The position numbers and the translations under genes are program-made. A DNA stretch of 64,000 bases, taken from NCBI GenBank assembly GCA_026874595.1, contig CM049312.1:57537429-57601428 (forward strand), in the 5' to 3' direction. Below the pieces are notes generated by a model. It ran no database searches, was not told the DNA's origin, and saw only the letters and a program-made list of their open reading frames with translations. Source of the DNA: Sipunculus nudus. Lineage: Eukaryota > Annelida > Sipuncula > Golfingiida > Sipunculidae. Shown here one piece after another: positions 27,921 through 39,060 of the stretch (positions are counted from its first letter, which is position 1; the number at the start of each line of letters is the position of its first letter).

Positions 27921-28529
27921 GGAATGTCCGTTAATGCTGTCGTTTTCCCTACCGTCAGATAACACCCAAAGGGTCAAAATCAACATTAAAAAAATGACAT
28001 CCTGTAAACGCTGATAGAACTTACCTGCATATGATATAACGAAAAAACATATCATGTTTATGAATATCGAAGAATGAACCTTTATTTTGCTGCCTAAAAT
28101 AATTATGGATCCATTTAAGGACATAAAAAAACAAGCTGCCTATGTCTCTATATTATTGCTTTCTTCTTATCTTGTATTCATCTTTGCCTGTCTTTATGTC
28201 TATCTGTGTGTCTTTAGAATACAATGCACCATGATGTTAGGCGAATAGTTTTACAGGGGGAAAACTTATCAAATCGTGAGGTCTCACTGTCAACCTACAT
28301 GTTTTCTTTCGTTTAAGACGATAACATTACTGTTGTTCAAAACAGTCATTCTTTCTTATTCACCATATACATTTTTAATTTTCTTTGGTTTTTCCCATAC
28401 TTACATTGGTTTATGTATAAGTACATAGCATTTTTCGTTCATAAGAAAAGATTTTTGACCGCTACTTTTCAAACGACAAAATATTTCATCACTCCTAGTA
28501 ATAAATGAACAATTTTTGAGTTTTCTGCC

Positions 28530-28645
28530 CATTGTGTTATTAATAGTATTAGTAGTAGTAGAAGTAGTTTTTTGTTGTTGTAGAAACAGTAGTGAATGTA
28601 GTAGTAGAAGTAACAGTAGAAGAAGATGTAGTAGTAGAAGTTGTA
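28530..28645. repeat. Imperfect (TAG)n array, left part
   Basis: TAG/GTA triplets with AAG and CAG variants. It appears to resume at 29433-29460 after the hAT-like insertion. Confidence 0.8.
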
Positions 28646-29427
28646 CAGGGTTGTCAACAGTCAGGGAAAAGTCATTATTTTAAAGTCATTATTTTATTTT
28701 ATAAAATTTTTATTTTTTTCAAGGTTAGGGATAATTCAGAGATTTTCATAAAAAAGTAAGGAAATCTTGGGATAATTAGGAGAGTCAGAGAAAAGTCAGG
28801 GAATTTTAATGGCTATGGCGACTGTAGTTCATCATTAGGTAGGAAGGCTTTGGCATCTCTTGCCTCCTGAGCCAGCATTCGATAATTTCAAACAACATTT
28901 TCATTTTCAAAAGAATTTGTGTTGTGTTTTTAGGTTTAATCTTGTTTCTTTTTGATTTTGTATGCACATTTTGGTTGATGGTGCAGAGCATGGATACACA
29001 AAATATATAGCACCACCTATTAATGATAGATCAACTGTTTCTAAGGAGTAATACGCACCCATGTATAGTACTAGTAAAATATTTTATACAAGGACATGAA
29101 TCTGCACAGGTAACAAACAATAAAGGCAGAACACCGTGGAGTTACTTTGATCCTTTGATGCCATTTGTTTTTATAAGGTGAATTATACACATGATAAATG
29201 CTTGGTAGTGAAGGGTTCTTCGAAGAGTATTTTGTCAATTTCAAATTTCTAGTTTGTTTGCTTTGTTTTCTGAAGCACTCCAGTTACAATTTTCAAATAA
29301 GGATTTGGTTTGGGTTAGCAGTGAAATGACGTTTTGAGCCCGAATTTGAATTTGGCGGGTTTGTTTATCATTGAAAACCAGCTAAAAGTCAGGGATTTTT
29401 TTTCAGAGTTAACTGCTGGTAATCCTG
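28646..29427. mobile_element. hAT-like non-autonomous element inserted in a TAG trinucleotide array
   Basis: Left end CAGGGTTGTCAACAGT, right end inward CAGGATTACCAGCAGT (12 of 16 match). Imperfect 8-bp duplication AAGTTGTA / ATGTTATA (6 of 8). Words such as AGTCAGGGAAAAGTC recur near the ends. Both flanks are TAG-rich repeat, consistent with one array split by insertion. No transposase frame; 782 bp. Confidence 0.6.
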
Positions 29428-29519
29428 ATGTTATAGTAGCAGTAGTAATTGTTGTAGCAGAAATAAATGGAAAGTATTCTAAAGGACTGTTCATTTTAGC
29501 CATTTTCCCGACAGGGGTC

Positions 29520-29710
29520 TGGACATTTGAGTGTTAACACGCTCTACTCCCTCCGCTTGCGACCCGAGTTCGATCCCTGAAGGGACTAGACTGGGGTTGT
29601 AGTGGGCGTCTAAGGTCGTGGTTTTCTCCGGGTCTTCGTGGTTTCCACCACCTTAAGGGCCGCATTGATTTCCATGTAACTTGTTTTCTAAGCAATGTAA
29701 AACAAAAAAG
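29520..29710 (+). mobile_element. tRNA-derived SINE
   Basis: GAGTTCGATCCCTG at about 29566 is a good polymerase III B box, preceded by a degraded A-box region. It is followed by GGTTTTCTCCGGGTCTTCGT and GGTTTCCACCACC, a central block I recall from molluscan and other metazoan SINEs. Ends AAACAAAAAAG. Confidence 0.65.
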
Positions 29711-30119
29711 GTAAAAATAATCTTTTAAGGATATTTTCGTGAAGAAGGGTTATTAAATGCCACCAAGGCAGATCTTACAAATAATTTCATTTACTGTGTG
29801 ACATTTTCTAATTTTCATTTTTGGTGGTTTTTTTATTTCTTCCAAAAAAGAAATCCACGAAAGCTGTGTAGACAGTTAATGCCAGTTTGTTAAATACGTC
29901 TGTTGAATGGGGATGAGAGTAACCACACAATAGTAATGACAGATTATTATAAAGCCTTCTGCATGGTTTCAGGTTTCATATGCATGAGGCAAGGTATAAT
30001 CCAGAAGTCATAACCTGCCATTAAGACACTAAAGAGAATCTAAAAGGTTTTGTCGAGGTGTCATCATTATGCCATTGAGCCACCGGCGGCGTTTGAACTC
30101 GGTGTAGCGATTTCAGGTC

Positions 30120-30240
30120 ACCCCCGCTTCAGATTATCCCCGGAAACATATAATCGATTTCAGATTATCCCCGGAAACTTGAAATCGATTTCAGATTATT
30201 CCTGGAAACTTGAATTAGATTTCAGATTAGATCCTAGGAT
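30120..30240 (+). repeat. Three short tandem units
   Basis: ATTTCAGATTATCCCCGGAA recurs with slight changes at about 30152 and 30188, with partial copies on either side, at a period near 36-37 bp. Confidence 0.7.
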
Positions 30241-30350
30241 TTCATATATCCCCATCAACACGTTTGTTTTCATGTATACCTGATCTTTCCTCCGGATTTT
30301 TACATGTAATGTGACATGTGGTCTGAGGAAGCGTATGAGTCGACAATTTG

Positions 30351-30351
<1 letters not shown>

Positions 30352-30394
<43 letters not shown>
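30352..30394. repeat. (TA)n array
   Basis: About 43 bp of TA, 65 bp before a second array. Confidence 0.97.
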
Positions 30395-30398
<4 letters not shown>

Positions 30399-30455
30399 TC
30401 TGAAGAAAAACAACACTGTAAATTCACTACAGTCTGTTTCACGGGATGCGACCCG

Positions 30456-30458
<3 letters not shown>

Positions 30459-30521
<63 letters not shown>
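30459..30521. repeat. (TA)n array
   Basis: About 62 bp of TA. Confidence 0.97.
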
Positions 30522-30524
<3 letters not shown>

Positions 30525-31395
30525 GCTTTCAAATCGCTTATCCTTCTTGTTGTTTACTTAATTTCAGGATACCTGCGGGGAGGGGGCATAAAAAATCTTT
30601 ACAGAAGACCGGTGGGTTAACTGAAATAGGGGTAACCGGAAATCTTTACACTAGGACATTTCGCTCCTGGGACCTCTGCTTTAATTTATCTTCGCTACGT
30701 CATGGCATCATGTGCGGCAAGACTATGGCGCCTGAATGAATGGTCTCTGGGCATGTGTGTCGCTCGCTCCTCTTCTCGGAGATGTTAAAAACGTTGTAAT
30801 GTTCCTTCCCGGGCAGTATCCGGTGTAACTTGCTTTTCCTCCAAAGGGGGCGTTAATTAAATCATTATCAAGTCGGTGACATGCGAAGAAACCACTAATC
30901 ATAGGACAGTCCAAAGAACCACGCGTTTCGTGCAGCCGGTTACGAGCAAAACTTACTGCTGAATTTTTTGTCGTTTTAAATTTCACGTATTCTTTCACTT
31001 ATCATGAATCACCTTATTTCCACACAACATCTGAAGTTAAACTTTAAAAACCATCTGGTAGAAGATTTTGGTAAATATTGCCTTAAGTGTTGTTTAAGCA
31101 TTTCCGTTATCATATTCCTCGTTTCTTCTCTTAATCTGTTTCAAATGTCACCTTTTCCAGGTGTAAGTTTTTTTTTAATTGCATCAGTTATTGTAAAATA
31201 TGCATTGATTCTTAAGAACCAAAGTTATTTTAATACATGCTTATTTCTATATCATATCACAGTCATTGTTTGATTTTTTTTGGTGAAGCTTTTTATATTT
31301 AGTGTAATTTTCAAATTTGATCTTATACTTACAGTCATGTAAAATGTGTTATATATTCTCCTAATTTTTACATTTACCTAGAATTACTTATTTAT

Positions 31396-31749
31396 ATGTT
31401 GAATAAGCAGAATTTAGCCCTCAAAGAAGCAATACGTATTTTCCATCAATTTGACTCCACGGGGAAACATTACATTAAAGAAACCAACGAAATGGTACAT
31501 GACAGAAGACCTTTCTCATACGAAGTAATAAGCTTGCATGATATAATAAGATGTGCGCACGCGATAATTAATTGCGCATGCGATATAAAAGAAACAAATT
31601 TTTCACGGATAAGCGTAGTGATGAAAATATGTGACGCACGTTTAACGGAAATGACGCTGTACAGGACCGAAAGCGCATACTACAAAGGTAATAGTCAACA
31701 TTTTTTATTTGGTGTTAATACGTATATTTGGCGTGGGTTTAAGGAATAA
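31396..31749 (+). CDS. 117-aa open frame of uncertain reality
   Basis: Begins MLNKQNLALKEAIRIFHQ just after an acceptor-like TTACCTAG and contains a donor-like AAAG|GTAATAG at about 31687. The first 290 nt are richer in GC than the surroundings. No family recognised. It lies inside the proposed 20-kb intron and could be an independent exon, a transposon fragment or chance. Confidence 0.15.
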   Translation: MLNKQNLALKEAIRIFHQFDSTGKHYIKETNEMVHDRRPFSYEVISLHDIIRCAHAIINCACDIKETNFSRISVVMKICDARLTEMTLYRTESAYYKGNSQHFLFGVNTYIWRGFKE

Positions 31750-32179
31750 ACAAATTACCATGGTAAATAGAAATCAACAGTTATAGAAATATGGTATTAA
31801 CACGCACAACATCTGAAGTAACAGATTGCTTTAAGGGCTATATTAACAGTGATAATCCCATGAACGTGTGAAACCTTTTGCACGTTTATATTTCAAGGGA
31901 AGCGTCACGGTACATTGAAGGAAGATTGGTTGATTTAGGAACGAAATTACCGGTGATAATCCCCTGAATGTGTGAAACACCAGGTTTTCTTGTGTAAGTT
32001 TCAAGGAAAGTATCACAGGATGATTACTAATCTGGGACAAGCAAAAGTTGCCATTCCAATATGCACATATTTTTTACTTCGTAAGTAAGTTTAATCTGAA
32101 TGGATGCATGGCACCTTTCGTTGACAACAGGATCAAACTCGTTAAAAAAAATTCATAAGTACAGTTAATACACGATTCG

Positions 32180-32640
32180 GTAGACATCTACTAAACATAT
32201 GGGGAATGTACTGCAACGGTCATCCATCCTATTGCATTAAAATAATCTTAACATCAGGCTACAAGTGGTGAATTGATAAAAAAAAGAATACATGGGAACT
32301 CACAAACCAAAATGAAATCCGTCACTTTGGCAACAAGTCATTTCCTGTATCGCGTACAGTGTGACTGCCGTCAAAGGAAATTAATAGAAAATATGCAGAG
32401 GTATGTAACAATATGCTGAATTAAAACGGAATATTTCTCACACCTGGTAGGTATTATTAAAAAGTATACAAATTAAAGCTAACGACTGGTCTGGTTTATG
32501 CCAATTAAGTGACAGCGTACTTGTAGGCCATAAGGCGTCGTCACAAATGGCGAAAATATTTGCATCTTCATAGACCCTTACATGTCTAGCCCTCGACTAG
32601 GCTCACTATAGTCACTAGGCCGAAATGGCTCTAAAGTAAG
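32180..32640 (-). repeat. Dispersed repeat family A, copy 3 (inverted)
   Basis: Reverse complement reads ATTTCGGCCTAGTGAC, GATGCAAATATTTTCGCCAT, TACAAGTACGCTGTCACTT and GTTGCAGTACATTCCCC, colinear with copies 1 and 2. Confidence 0.8.
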
Positions 32641-33049
32641 GTTTAATTACGTAAATTACTTGTATGGTTTAAATGTTGCTACGAGGTTCGTAAAGACCAG
32701 AATATATCCCTTTAACCTTGAAATATTACGCGCAGCGTAATAGTATGCAAATATCATGGACCCGTCAGGGTATTTTCCAACTTGCGGTCAGGCACCCTTG
32801 CACTTGTTGACCCCTGTTTCCTTTACAATGATCATCTGAAGAACGACCTTTAATGATTTTAGAAACGAGCTTTAGTCCTTGAACTATGTGTTTACTGCCC
32901 CTCAGAGAGTAAACTTAATTGCCTGACACTCATCAGTGAATAGCAAGTCAGCTGGGTACAGACATTAATGCCAGACTGCAGACTAGGTGATATATTACAT
33001 GTCAAACTTGACATATACGTCTTCTGTAAGCCTATAGTATGCACAGTAT

Positions 33050-33640
33050 TAGTCCATCGGCCAGGGATTTTTGCGACCCCCTAGTTTTCTTTCTTTAGAG
33101 GTCCTTAACACATTTCCAGGTGTTTCCAAACATATAAAAGTTGAAAACACCCTGAAAATCTATTTTTTACGAACAGCCTACTTAATTTTAAACTTTATTC
33201 CGGAGTGACTTTCCATTGGTTTAGGGACCATAATTTTCTAAAGATACATTTTTAATTGCATAAATATTGCACCAATGGAATTGGAAGAGTATAAGCTTCA
33301 TAATGATATAAAATATGGCCCATAATGTTAAAATAATTTAAATGAAATAATATGTTTAAATTTCTGGGCCACTAGCGTACCCCTACCTCTTAATTTTTCT
33401 GAATCATTGCCGTTTTTCCATATATTTTTGGTACCAAAGGCTTGCTTTTAAGATTTAGGCAGATCATTGAGTCGGAATGTGTTTCAAATGTCTTTCGGCA
33501 CAAATGCGTACGAATATTTAACATAAGTTTTCCAAATTATGCAAAATAAGACACAATAAACACTCATGGACAAGCAAGTCAAATACTTTCAGAAATACCT
33601 TCTTTCCAAAGTCTTTTGCTTCATAGATTTTGCATATCTT
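33050..33640 (+). repeat. Dispersed repeat family C, copy 1
   Basis: Matches the reverse complement of 38690-39060: TTTCCAGGTGTTTCCAA, GACTTTCCATTGGTTTA, ATTGCATAAAT, ATAAGCTTCATAATGATATA. A weaker, more diverged relative follows directly at 33800-34330. Confidence 0.75.
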
Positions 33641-33799
33641 AACATATCTGCAAAACCTTTGTATCATTGGATGTGTAGGAAAAGAACATCATATATATGT
33701 GATAAAAAATAGAAGCTATGTGCGTATATGTTACCCTTACCCATTAAATGTTAGGTTATTGAACCATGAACTTCCAAGACCATGGACCTGTGAAGACCA

Positions 33800-34330
33800 T
33801 GGACCTTTTTCGCTCATGGAACTTTCATGCTGGCAGTTTTAAGCAGTCCTTTACCCATTTCAGGGTGTTGCCAAACATAAATTGAGCAAACATAATAAAT
33901 TGTAGATCCTCTTTCTGCAAACCAAATACCCAATTTTTAAAGTTTATCTAGAGTGATTTTGTGCCAGTACATGGGCAATAATTCCTTATTAATAACTTTG
34001 TTTTATATTGTATCAACATTGCATAATTTTGACACAAATAAATTTGAAAAAAAAACTTTAGCTCTATTATGATTTACTGTTTTGCTCAGAGGAAATGATA
34101 TGTATATATTTTGAGGCCATTTTGTAACCTCTGATCCAGAACTCATTTCCCTACAATTAACTTTTGACCATATACTCTTTTTACCACAGGCATATTTGTA
34201 CAATTCAGACTTACTGATTGAATTTTAATAATTCTTTTAATACTTCTTTCAGGGCAAATAGCACTTATGCGTGTGGATTTTTCACATTAGTTTCCCAGAT
34301 TATGGGAAATAGCGCAATCCAATAATTTAT
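33800..34330 (+). repeat. Dispersed repeat family C, diverged adjacent copy
   Basis: Weak colinear similarity to 33110-33550 (TTTCAGGGTGTTGCCAAACA, GAGTGATTTTGTGCC, GCATAATTTTGACA, then TTTTTCACATTAGTTTCCCA). Suggests an old tandem duplication. Confidence 0.45.
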
Positions 34331-35113
34331 GGTCACATTGATAACAATCTGCAGCCATGTCGTTTAAAGAATGTATTTTGTTTCACACACGCAAAATTCG
34401 TTATAAGAGCAAGATCTTGGTGTTACTGGATTTGTATGAACTATCGTAATTTATTGCTAACACATATGATCAGTAGAATGCAGAAGATAAAAAGAAAATA
34501 TGTGTATTGGTGCTAATCTCTACCCCTTCATTATCATAATATGGGTTGAAACCCGAATTTCCTGGAACCTCACAGAGTTTTTATGCTGCATCACTTCATA
34601 AACCTGTATTGTAAATAATTAAGACTATAGCCCACAAGCTCCTTCTAATGCTTCTATAATTCACGTGAAACAAGTGAGGTTGTCGTTCCCAATATTTTAC
34701 TTTTGTTTCATTGGCCTGAAATATTAATATATATGGTCTTTTAATTGACGAATGAAAACTTTCCTTAAGGAACCTACCATTTTGATTTTGATCGATCAAT
34801 GGCTTTCTGAAGGTAGAAGATATTATTAGGGATATCATTGAATAACTGAATGATTATTCGTAAATTGATTATTGTTTATTAGTTCACTAAGAACTAAATA
34901 ACATCACTTGATCGTTAAACAGGGACAGCACTTTGTGAGCATTATTGTGCTATAGTGCACTAGAATCAGGTTTTCCGTATGAGCCCTGCACCCGCCAGTG
35001 ATAGATATTCGCCAGACACCGTTCAGCAAAGGGATGGAGAAAGTCTGATTGGTTTAATAGAGACATACATATTTGAGACATTTTGAAAACATCACAGATT
35101 AAAGATATGATTC

Positions 35114-35115
<2 letters not shown>

Positions 35116-35169
<54 letters not shown>
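35116..35169. repeat. (TA)n array
   Basis: About 54 bp of TA, 80 bp before the hAT MITE. Confidence 0.97.
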
Positions 35170-35173
<4 letters not shown>

Positions 35174-35252
35174 ATATTGTTAAGTCTTTTACCTATGTGT
35201 GATTTTGCCAGCATGAGTTAACCAAGGAGTTAATAACAAATTTAGTTCCAAC

Positions 35253-35769
35253 CAGGTTTGGGTCTAGTACAAGGTGTCTGTACTTCAGTACAAGTACTTC
35301 AGCTTAGGTGTACTTGAGTACAAGTACAAGTACAGGAGTCTGTACTTTAGTACAAGTACAAGTACTTTATCATTTAAATCATTCAAATAAAGAAAAACGC
35401 ACAAAATGTTCTAAATGTTCTTTTATTATGTATTATAATCATTTCAAGTGCCAGGATTATTATGTGAGAAGCTTATGACTGAGATCTGGCTGGCAACAAA
35501 TTTCTATCAGTCTGTCATAGTGCTAAGATATTCTGAACACCACAAGGTTTCCTCATCCTGTGTTTATGGTTATTAGATATAAGTTTCTTTTTGTTTAAAC
35601 ATTATAATTGATTAGTACTTGATTTTACAAGTACATTTTGGCAAGAACGAGTAAAGTACAAGTACTGTACTTGGTTAAAAGTGCCAAGTACAAGTACAGG
35701 ACAAGTACTCAGATATTTGTACTTAAGTACAAGTACCAAGTACAAGTACATGCACTTGACCCAAGCCTG
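35253..35769. mobile_element. hAT-type non-autonomous transposon (MITE) with subterminal TACTTGTACTTG repeats
   Basis: The ends are inverted: CAGGTTTGGGTCTAGTAC on the left and CAGGCTTGGGTCAAGTGC read inward from the right (14 of the first 17 match). The flanks carry an 8-bp target duplication with one mismatch, GTTCCAAC at 35245-35252 and GTTCCATC at 35770-35777, as expected for hAT transposases. Inside, many copies of AAGTAC/GTACTT cluster near both ends, a pattern typical of transposase subterminal sites. The 517-bp element has no coding capacity. Confidence 0.88.
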
Positions 35770-36270
35770 GTTCCATCTCGAGAGTCCTTGAGTTAACAGT
35801 TTTGGTTACCACTGGTTGGCAGTTGGCGATTTCCCCAAGATTTCTGGAAGCTAATCCAATGAGATTATGCCGATAATGCCTCATCAACAAAAATAAAATA
35901 AATTATGGTGTACTATATGGTATATATGTTATTGACTGATGAAAATGTGATATACGAGGCAAAACTCAAAACGCTTTTGAGTGAATACACTTCTGGCACT
36001 GTAGATATGTATATAAGAGTCTTGGATATACTTCCTGTTAAGAATGTCAAATTAATATATGCCAGTGTCAATCCAATGGCATATTTTGAGCAACTAATTT
36101 TGAAAAGTTAATCGCATGATTATATATATCAAATATAAAGAGATAAAAATAAAGGTAGTACAGGTGAATTGTTCACATTTTAAGAGGCAAGACCTTAAAC
36201 AGATAACTATATAGGACAACGCACAAAAGAACTGTGGCTTCAATTTTTCTTCCAGGGTTGGGGGGGGGTT

Positions 36271-36276
<6 letters not shown>

Positions 36277-36309
<33 letters not shown>

Positions 36310-36324
36310 CCTTATGTATTCAAC

Positions 36325-36361
<37 letters not shown>
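36277..36361. repeat. Paired (TA)n arrays
   Basis: Two TA runs separated by a 22-bp spacer. Confidence 0.95.
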
Positions 36362-36364
<3 letters not shown>

Positions 36365-37299
36365 ATAATATTTCAAATAATTATAATGTTTTAGAAAATA
36401 CGTTATGTTGTGAATTCTAAGCAAGGTTTATAGAAATAACATTTTTAGTAAATGGATCCAGTCTTTAATTCTATTTATTAATATTATTCTCTGAATAGTG
36501 GTGGGGGGGGGGGTTGATAAAAAGTGGCGGGTATATATACTCCCCCCCTATTTTGACGCCCCTGCTAAAGAACAATGAACAGTGCCTAAGTTTAAGGCCT
36601 TATAATAACACATACGAGTAACGTCATGTTATCTTTATTCTTGGGATATTGAACATTACCTTTAAATTCTATAAAGTTAAAAAGAAACAAAGTGAAACCG
36701 AATCAATGCATGTTTTTTTTTTATTTTCTTGTATCTGAAGTTATGAAAACAACATACACTGTAAAAGTTGGTAAGGCTGTTTTTTTCTGATGAAGTATTC
36801 GTCACTTCAATCAGTTATTTCAGACAAATTATAGAAACGCTATAAGGAGCCTGTGTGTCTGAGTCTCAATTACCTTCAACACAAGTTTTCACTTTTTAGA
36901 GAAGTAGTGCAAATAAATTACACTATCACATTCTGAAGCTCAAGGAAGTTGAAGATAAGAACCCTTAATTGATACTTGAGGGTAGGTAGTACTATCTAAG
37001 CACGTTTTCTTTTCGTCATGCATTTTAAGGATCATATATTTTATCAATAAATTATATCGATTATTAGATTTAGTTCCTGCAAATTCAATCAAACAAAGAT
37101 CTTGCTCATATTATGAGATTTGCAGGCGTGACCTTAAGACAGACTGAAAACAACGTTGCTGAAAATGTATTAGTTTTTGTTATTATATTGTTATTTTGCA
37201 TATTTTGGGATTCTAAACGAAATGCATTTGTTCTATTTTTTCTAAGGAAGAAACTAGACGACCATAGGTCGAACGCTTGCCGGAAATTGAAATGATAGA

Positions 37300-38600
37300 C
37301 AGACGGACAGATAGAAGATACTTTCGGTTTCTATCAATGAAATGATTCTCAGGGCCATTGCTGAGAAGTTTGCCCCGTAGAATGACATATCAGACAAAAG
37401 AACAAGCAGGCAGACAAAGCTGACAACAAATGACGAACAGACAGACATACTGACAATGTGTGACAAGATAGACACCAGAAGACTTTACATGGTTATGGAG
37501 AAGTATTAGAGGAAAAAAATAAGTTATAATTTATGTAATTGCGGTTCGTAGTTTTGGAAATATGCCATAGTTTCTGTAATTGAGGTTTATAGTTATGGAG
37601 ATATGGCCAAAGAATGATATGTTGATAGGTCGTGTGCAGCGGCCCCTAGTGGCGATATTCGAAATATGAAAATACATTTCGAGGTGTTACTGTAAGGCTT
37701 AAGATGTAAGAGTTTCAAAAAGATTCTTTCAAAACTGTGGCCTGTAGAATGCTATATGTTAGACCCAAGAGCAAGCAGGCGCATTTGAGGACAACTGACT
37801 AACAGACAAACACACTGACAAAGTGACACAAGATTATAACAAGATGACTGAACCAGATTATGGAAAGGACTCAGAAGAAGAAAATAAGCTATAGTTTATG
37901 TAATTGAGCCTTATAATTTTTGAGGTATGGCAAAACATGATATTTTGAGGAGGTGTGCATCCAGCACCCCCTAGTGGCCGTATTAAAAAATTGAAAAAAA
38001 AATTTCGAGATATTTGTGTAGGACTTCAGATATGTCTGTTTCAAATAGATTCCTGCAAAACTGTGACCTCCAGGGCAAGATGAATAAAATCTCGAAATAT
38101 CTCGTTTGACGAGATTTTATACGAGATATTGCGAGACTTGTAATGCAGCCTTTTAGTACTAGTTGAATGCTACCTAATGCAAAAAAACTAGACCTATGTA
38201 GATTTAAAACTGACAAAGTTAGAAAAAATCAACACTTTTCCCCGAAAATGCGTTACCATGGGTACCGCAAAGTGAGTTAGCTACACACCAGAAGACAGGT
38301 CTTGGAATGACGAATAAAATGAGCTACGGTTGAAGTAGATACGACTAATATTAACATAGATATGAAGAAAAAACCGTTTTATATACTTTTTATGACCTTG
38401 ACCTTGACCTATATTGACCCAAAACAATAGGCTTCTGTTTTTTTTTAATTTTCCATCAACTGCATGTGTAAGTTTGAAAGTGATTGCTGCAAAATTGCGA
38501 CCTGTAGAGAGGGAACAGTCAAACAGACAGACAGACAGACATCCGCGACTGACCAACCAGTTTCCCGAAATCGGAGATTTCCGGCAAGAAAAAAACTCAA
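37300..38600 (+). repeat. Tandem dispersed element with GACAGACAGAC tails
   Basis: At least two diverged units: GTAGAATGACATATCAGAC at 37378 and GTAGAATGCTATATGTTAGAC at 37744, each followed by AAGCAGGC and ACTGACAA. The pair CCCCTAGTGGC also recurs (about 37648 and 37970). A third partial unit near 38480-38550 ends in AAACAGACAGACAGACAGAC. Units of about 330-370 bp. Confidence 0.7.
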
Positions 38601-38689
38601 TATATTTGAATATCACAAATAAACTTTTATTATAAAGAGTATGTGCACTGGTGTCAATTTTAAGGGGAATTAATTCAGGTTTATAGGAT

Positions 38690-39060
38690 ATCAGTTCTTG
38701 TAAGCAAGAAAGTAATTATATTAAAGCAATGTTCTTCCATTTCTTTTTGTGTCAAAATTATTTCAGAAAATTAAGGGATATAGAGGGTACGCAATTGGCC
38801 AAGAAATTAACTTTAATTTTGTAAAAGCCAAATTATATATCATTATAAAGCTTATGGTCTTTCAATTCAATTGATGCCAAATTTATGCAATTTTAATGTA
38901 TATTAAAAAAGCTATGGTTCATAAACCAATGGAAAGTCGCTCCAAAAAAAAGTTTTAAATTTGAGTACGCGGTTTAAAAAAAGGGAATGTTTGCAACATT
39001 TACATGATTGGAAACGCCTGGAAATGAGTGGTGGGCTTATAGGAAGAAAACCAAGGGGGG
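38690..39060 (-). repeat. Dispersed repeat family C, inverted copy
   Basis: Reverse complement reads CATTTCCAGGCGTTTCCAAT, GCGACTTTCCATTGGTTTAT and GACCATAAGCTTTATAATGA, colinear with 33100-33320. Ends at a poly-G run. Confidence 0.75.

Noticed and set aside
30040-30125. SINE with tRNA boxes
   Set aside because: A-box-like and B-box-like words are in the wrong order for one tRNA on either strand.
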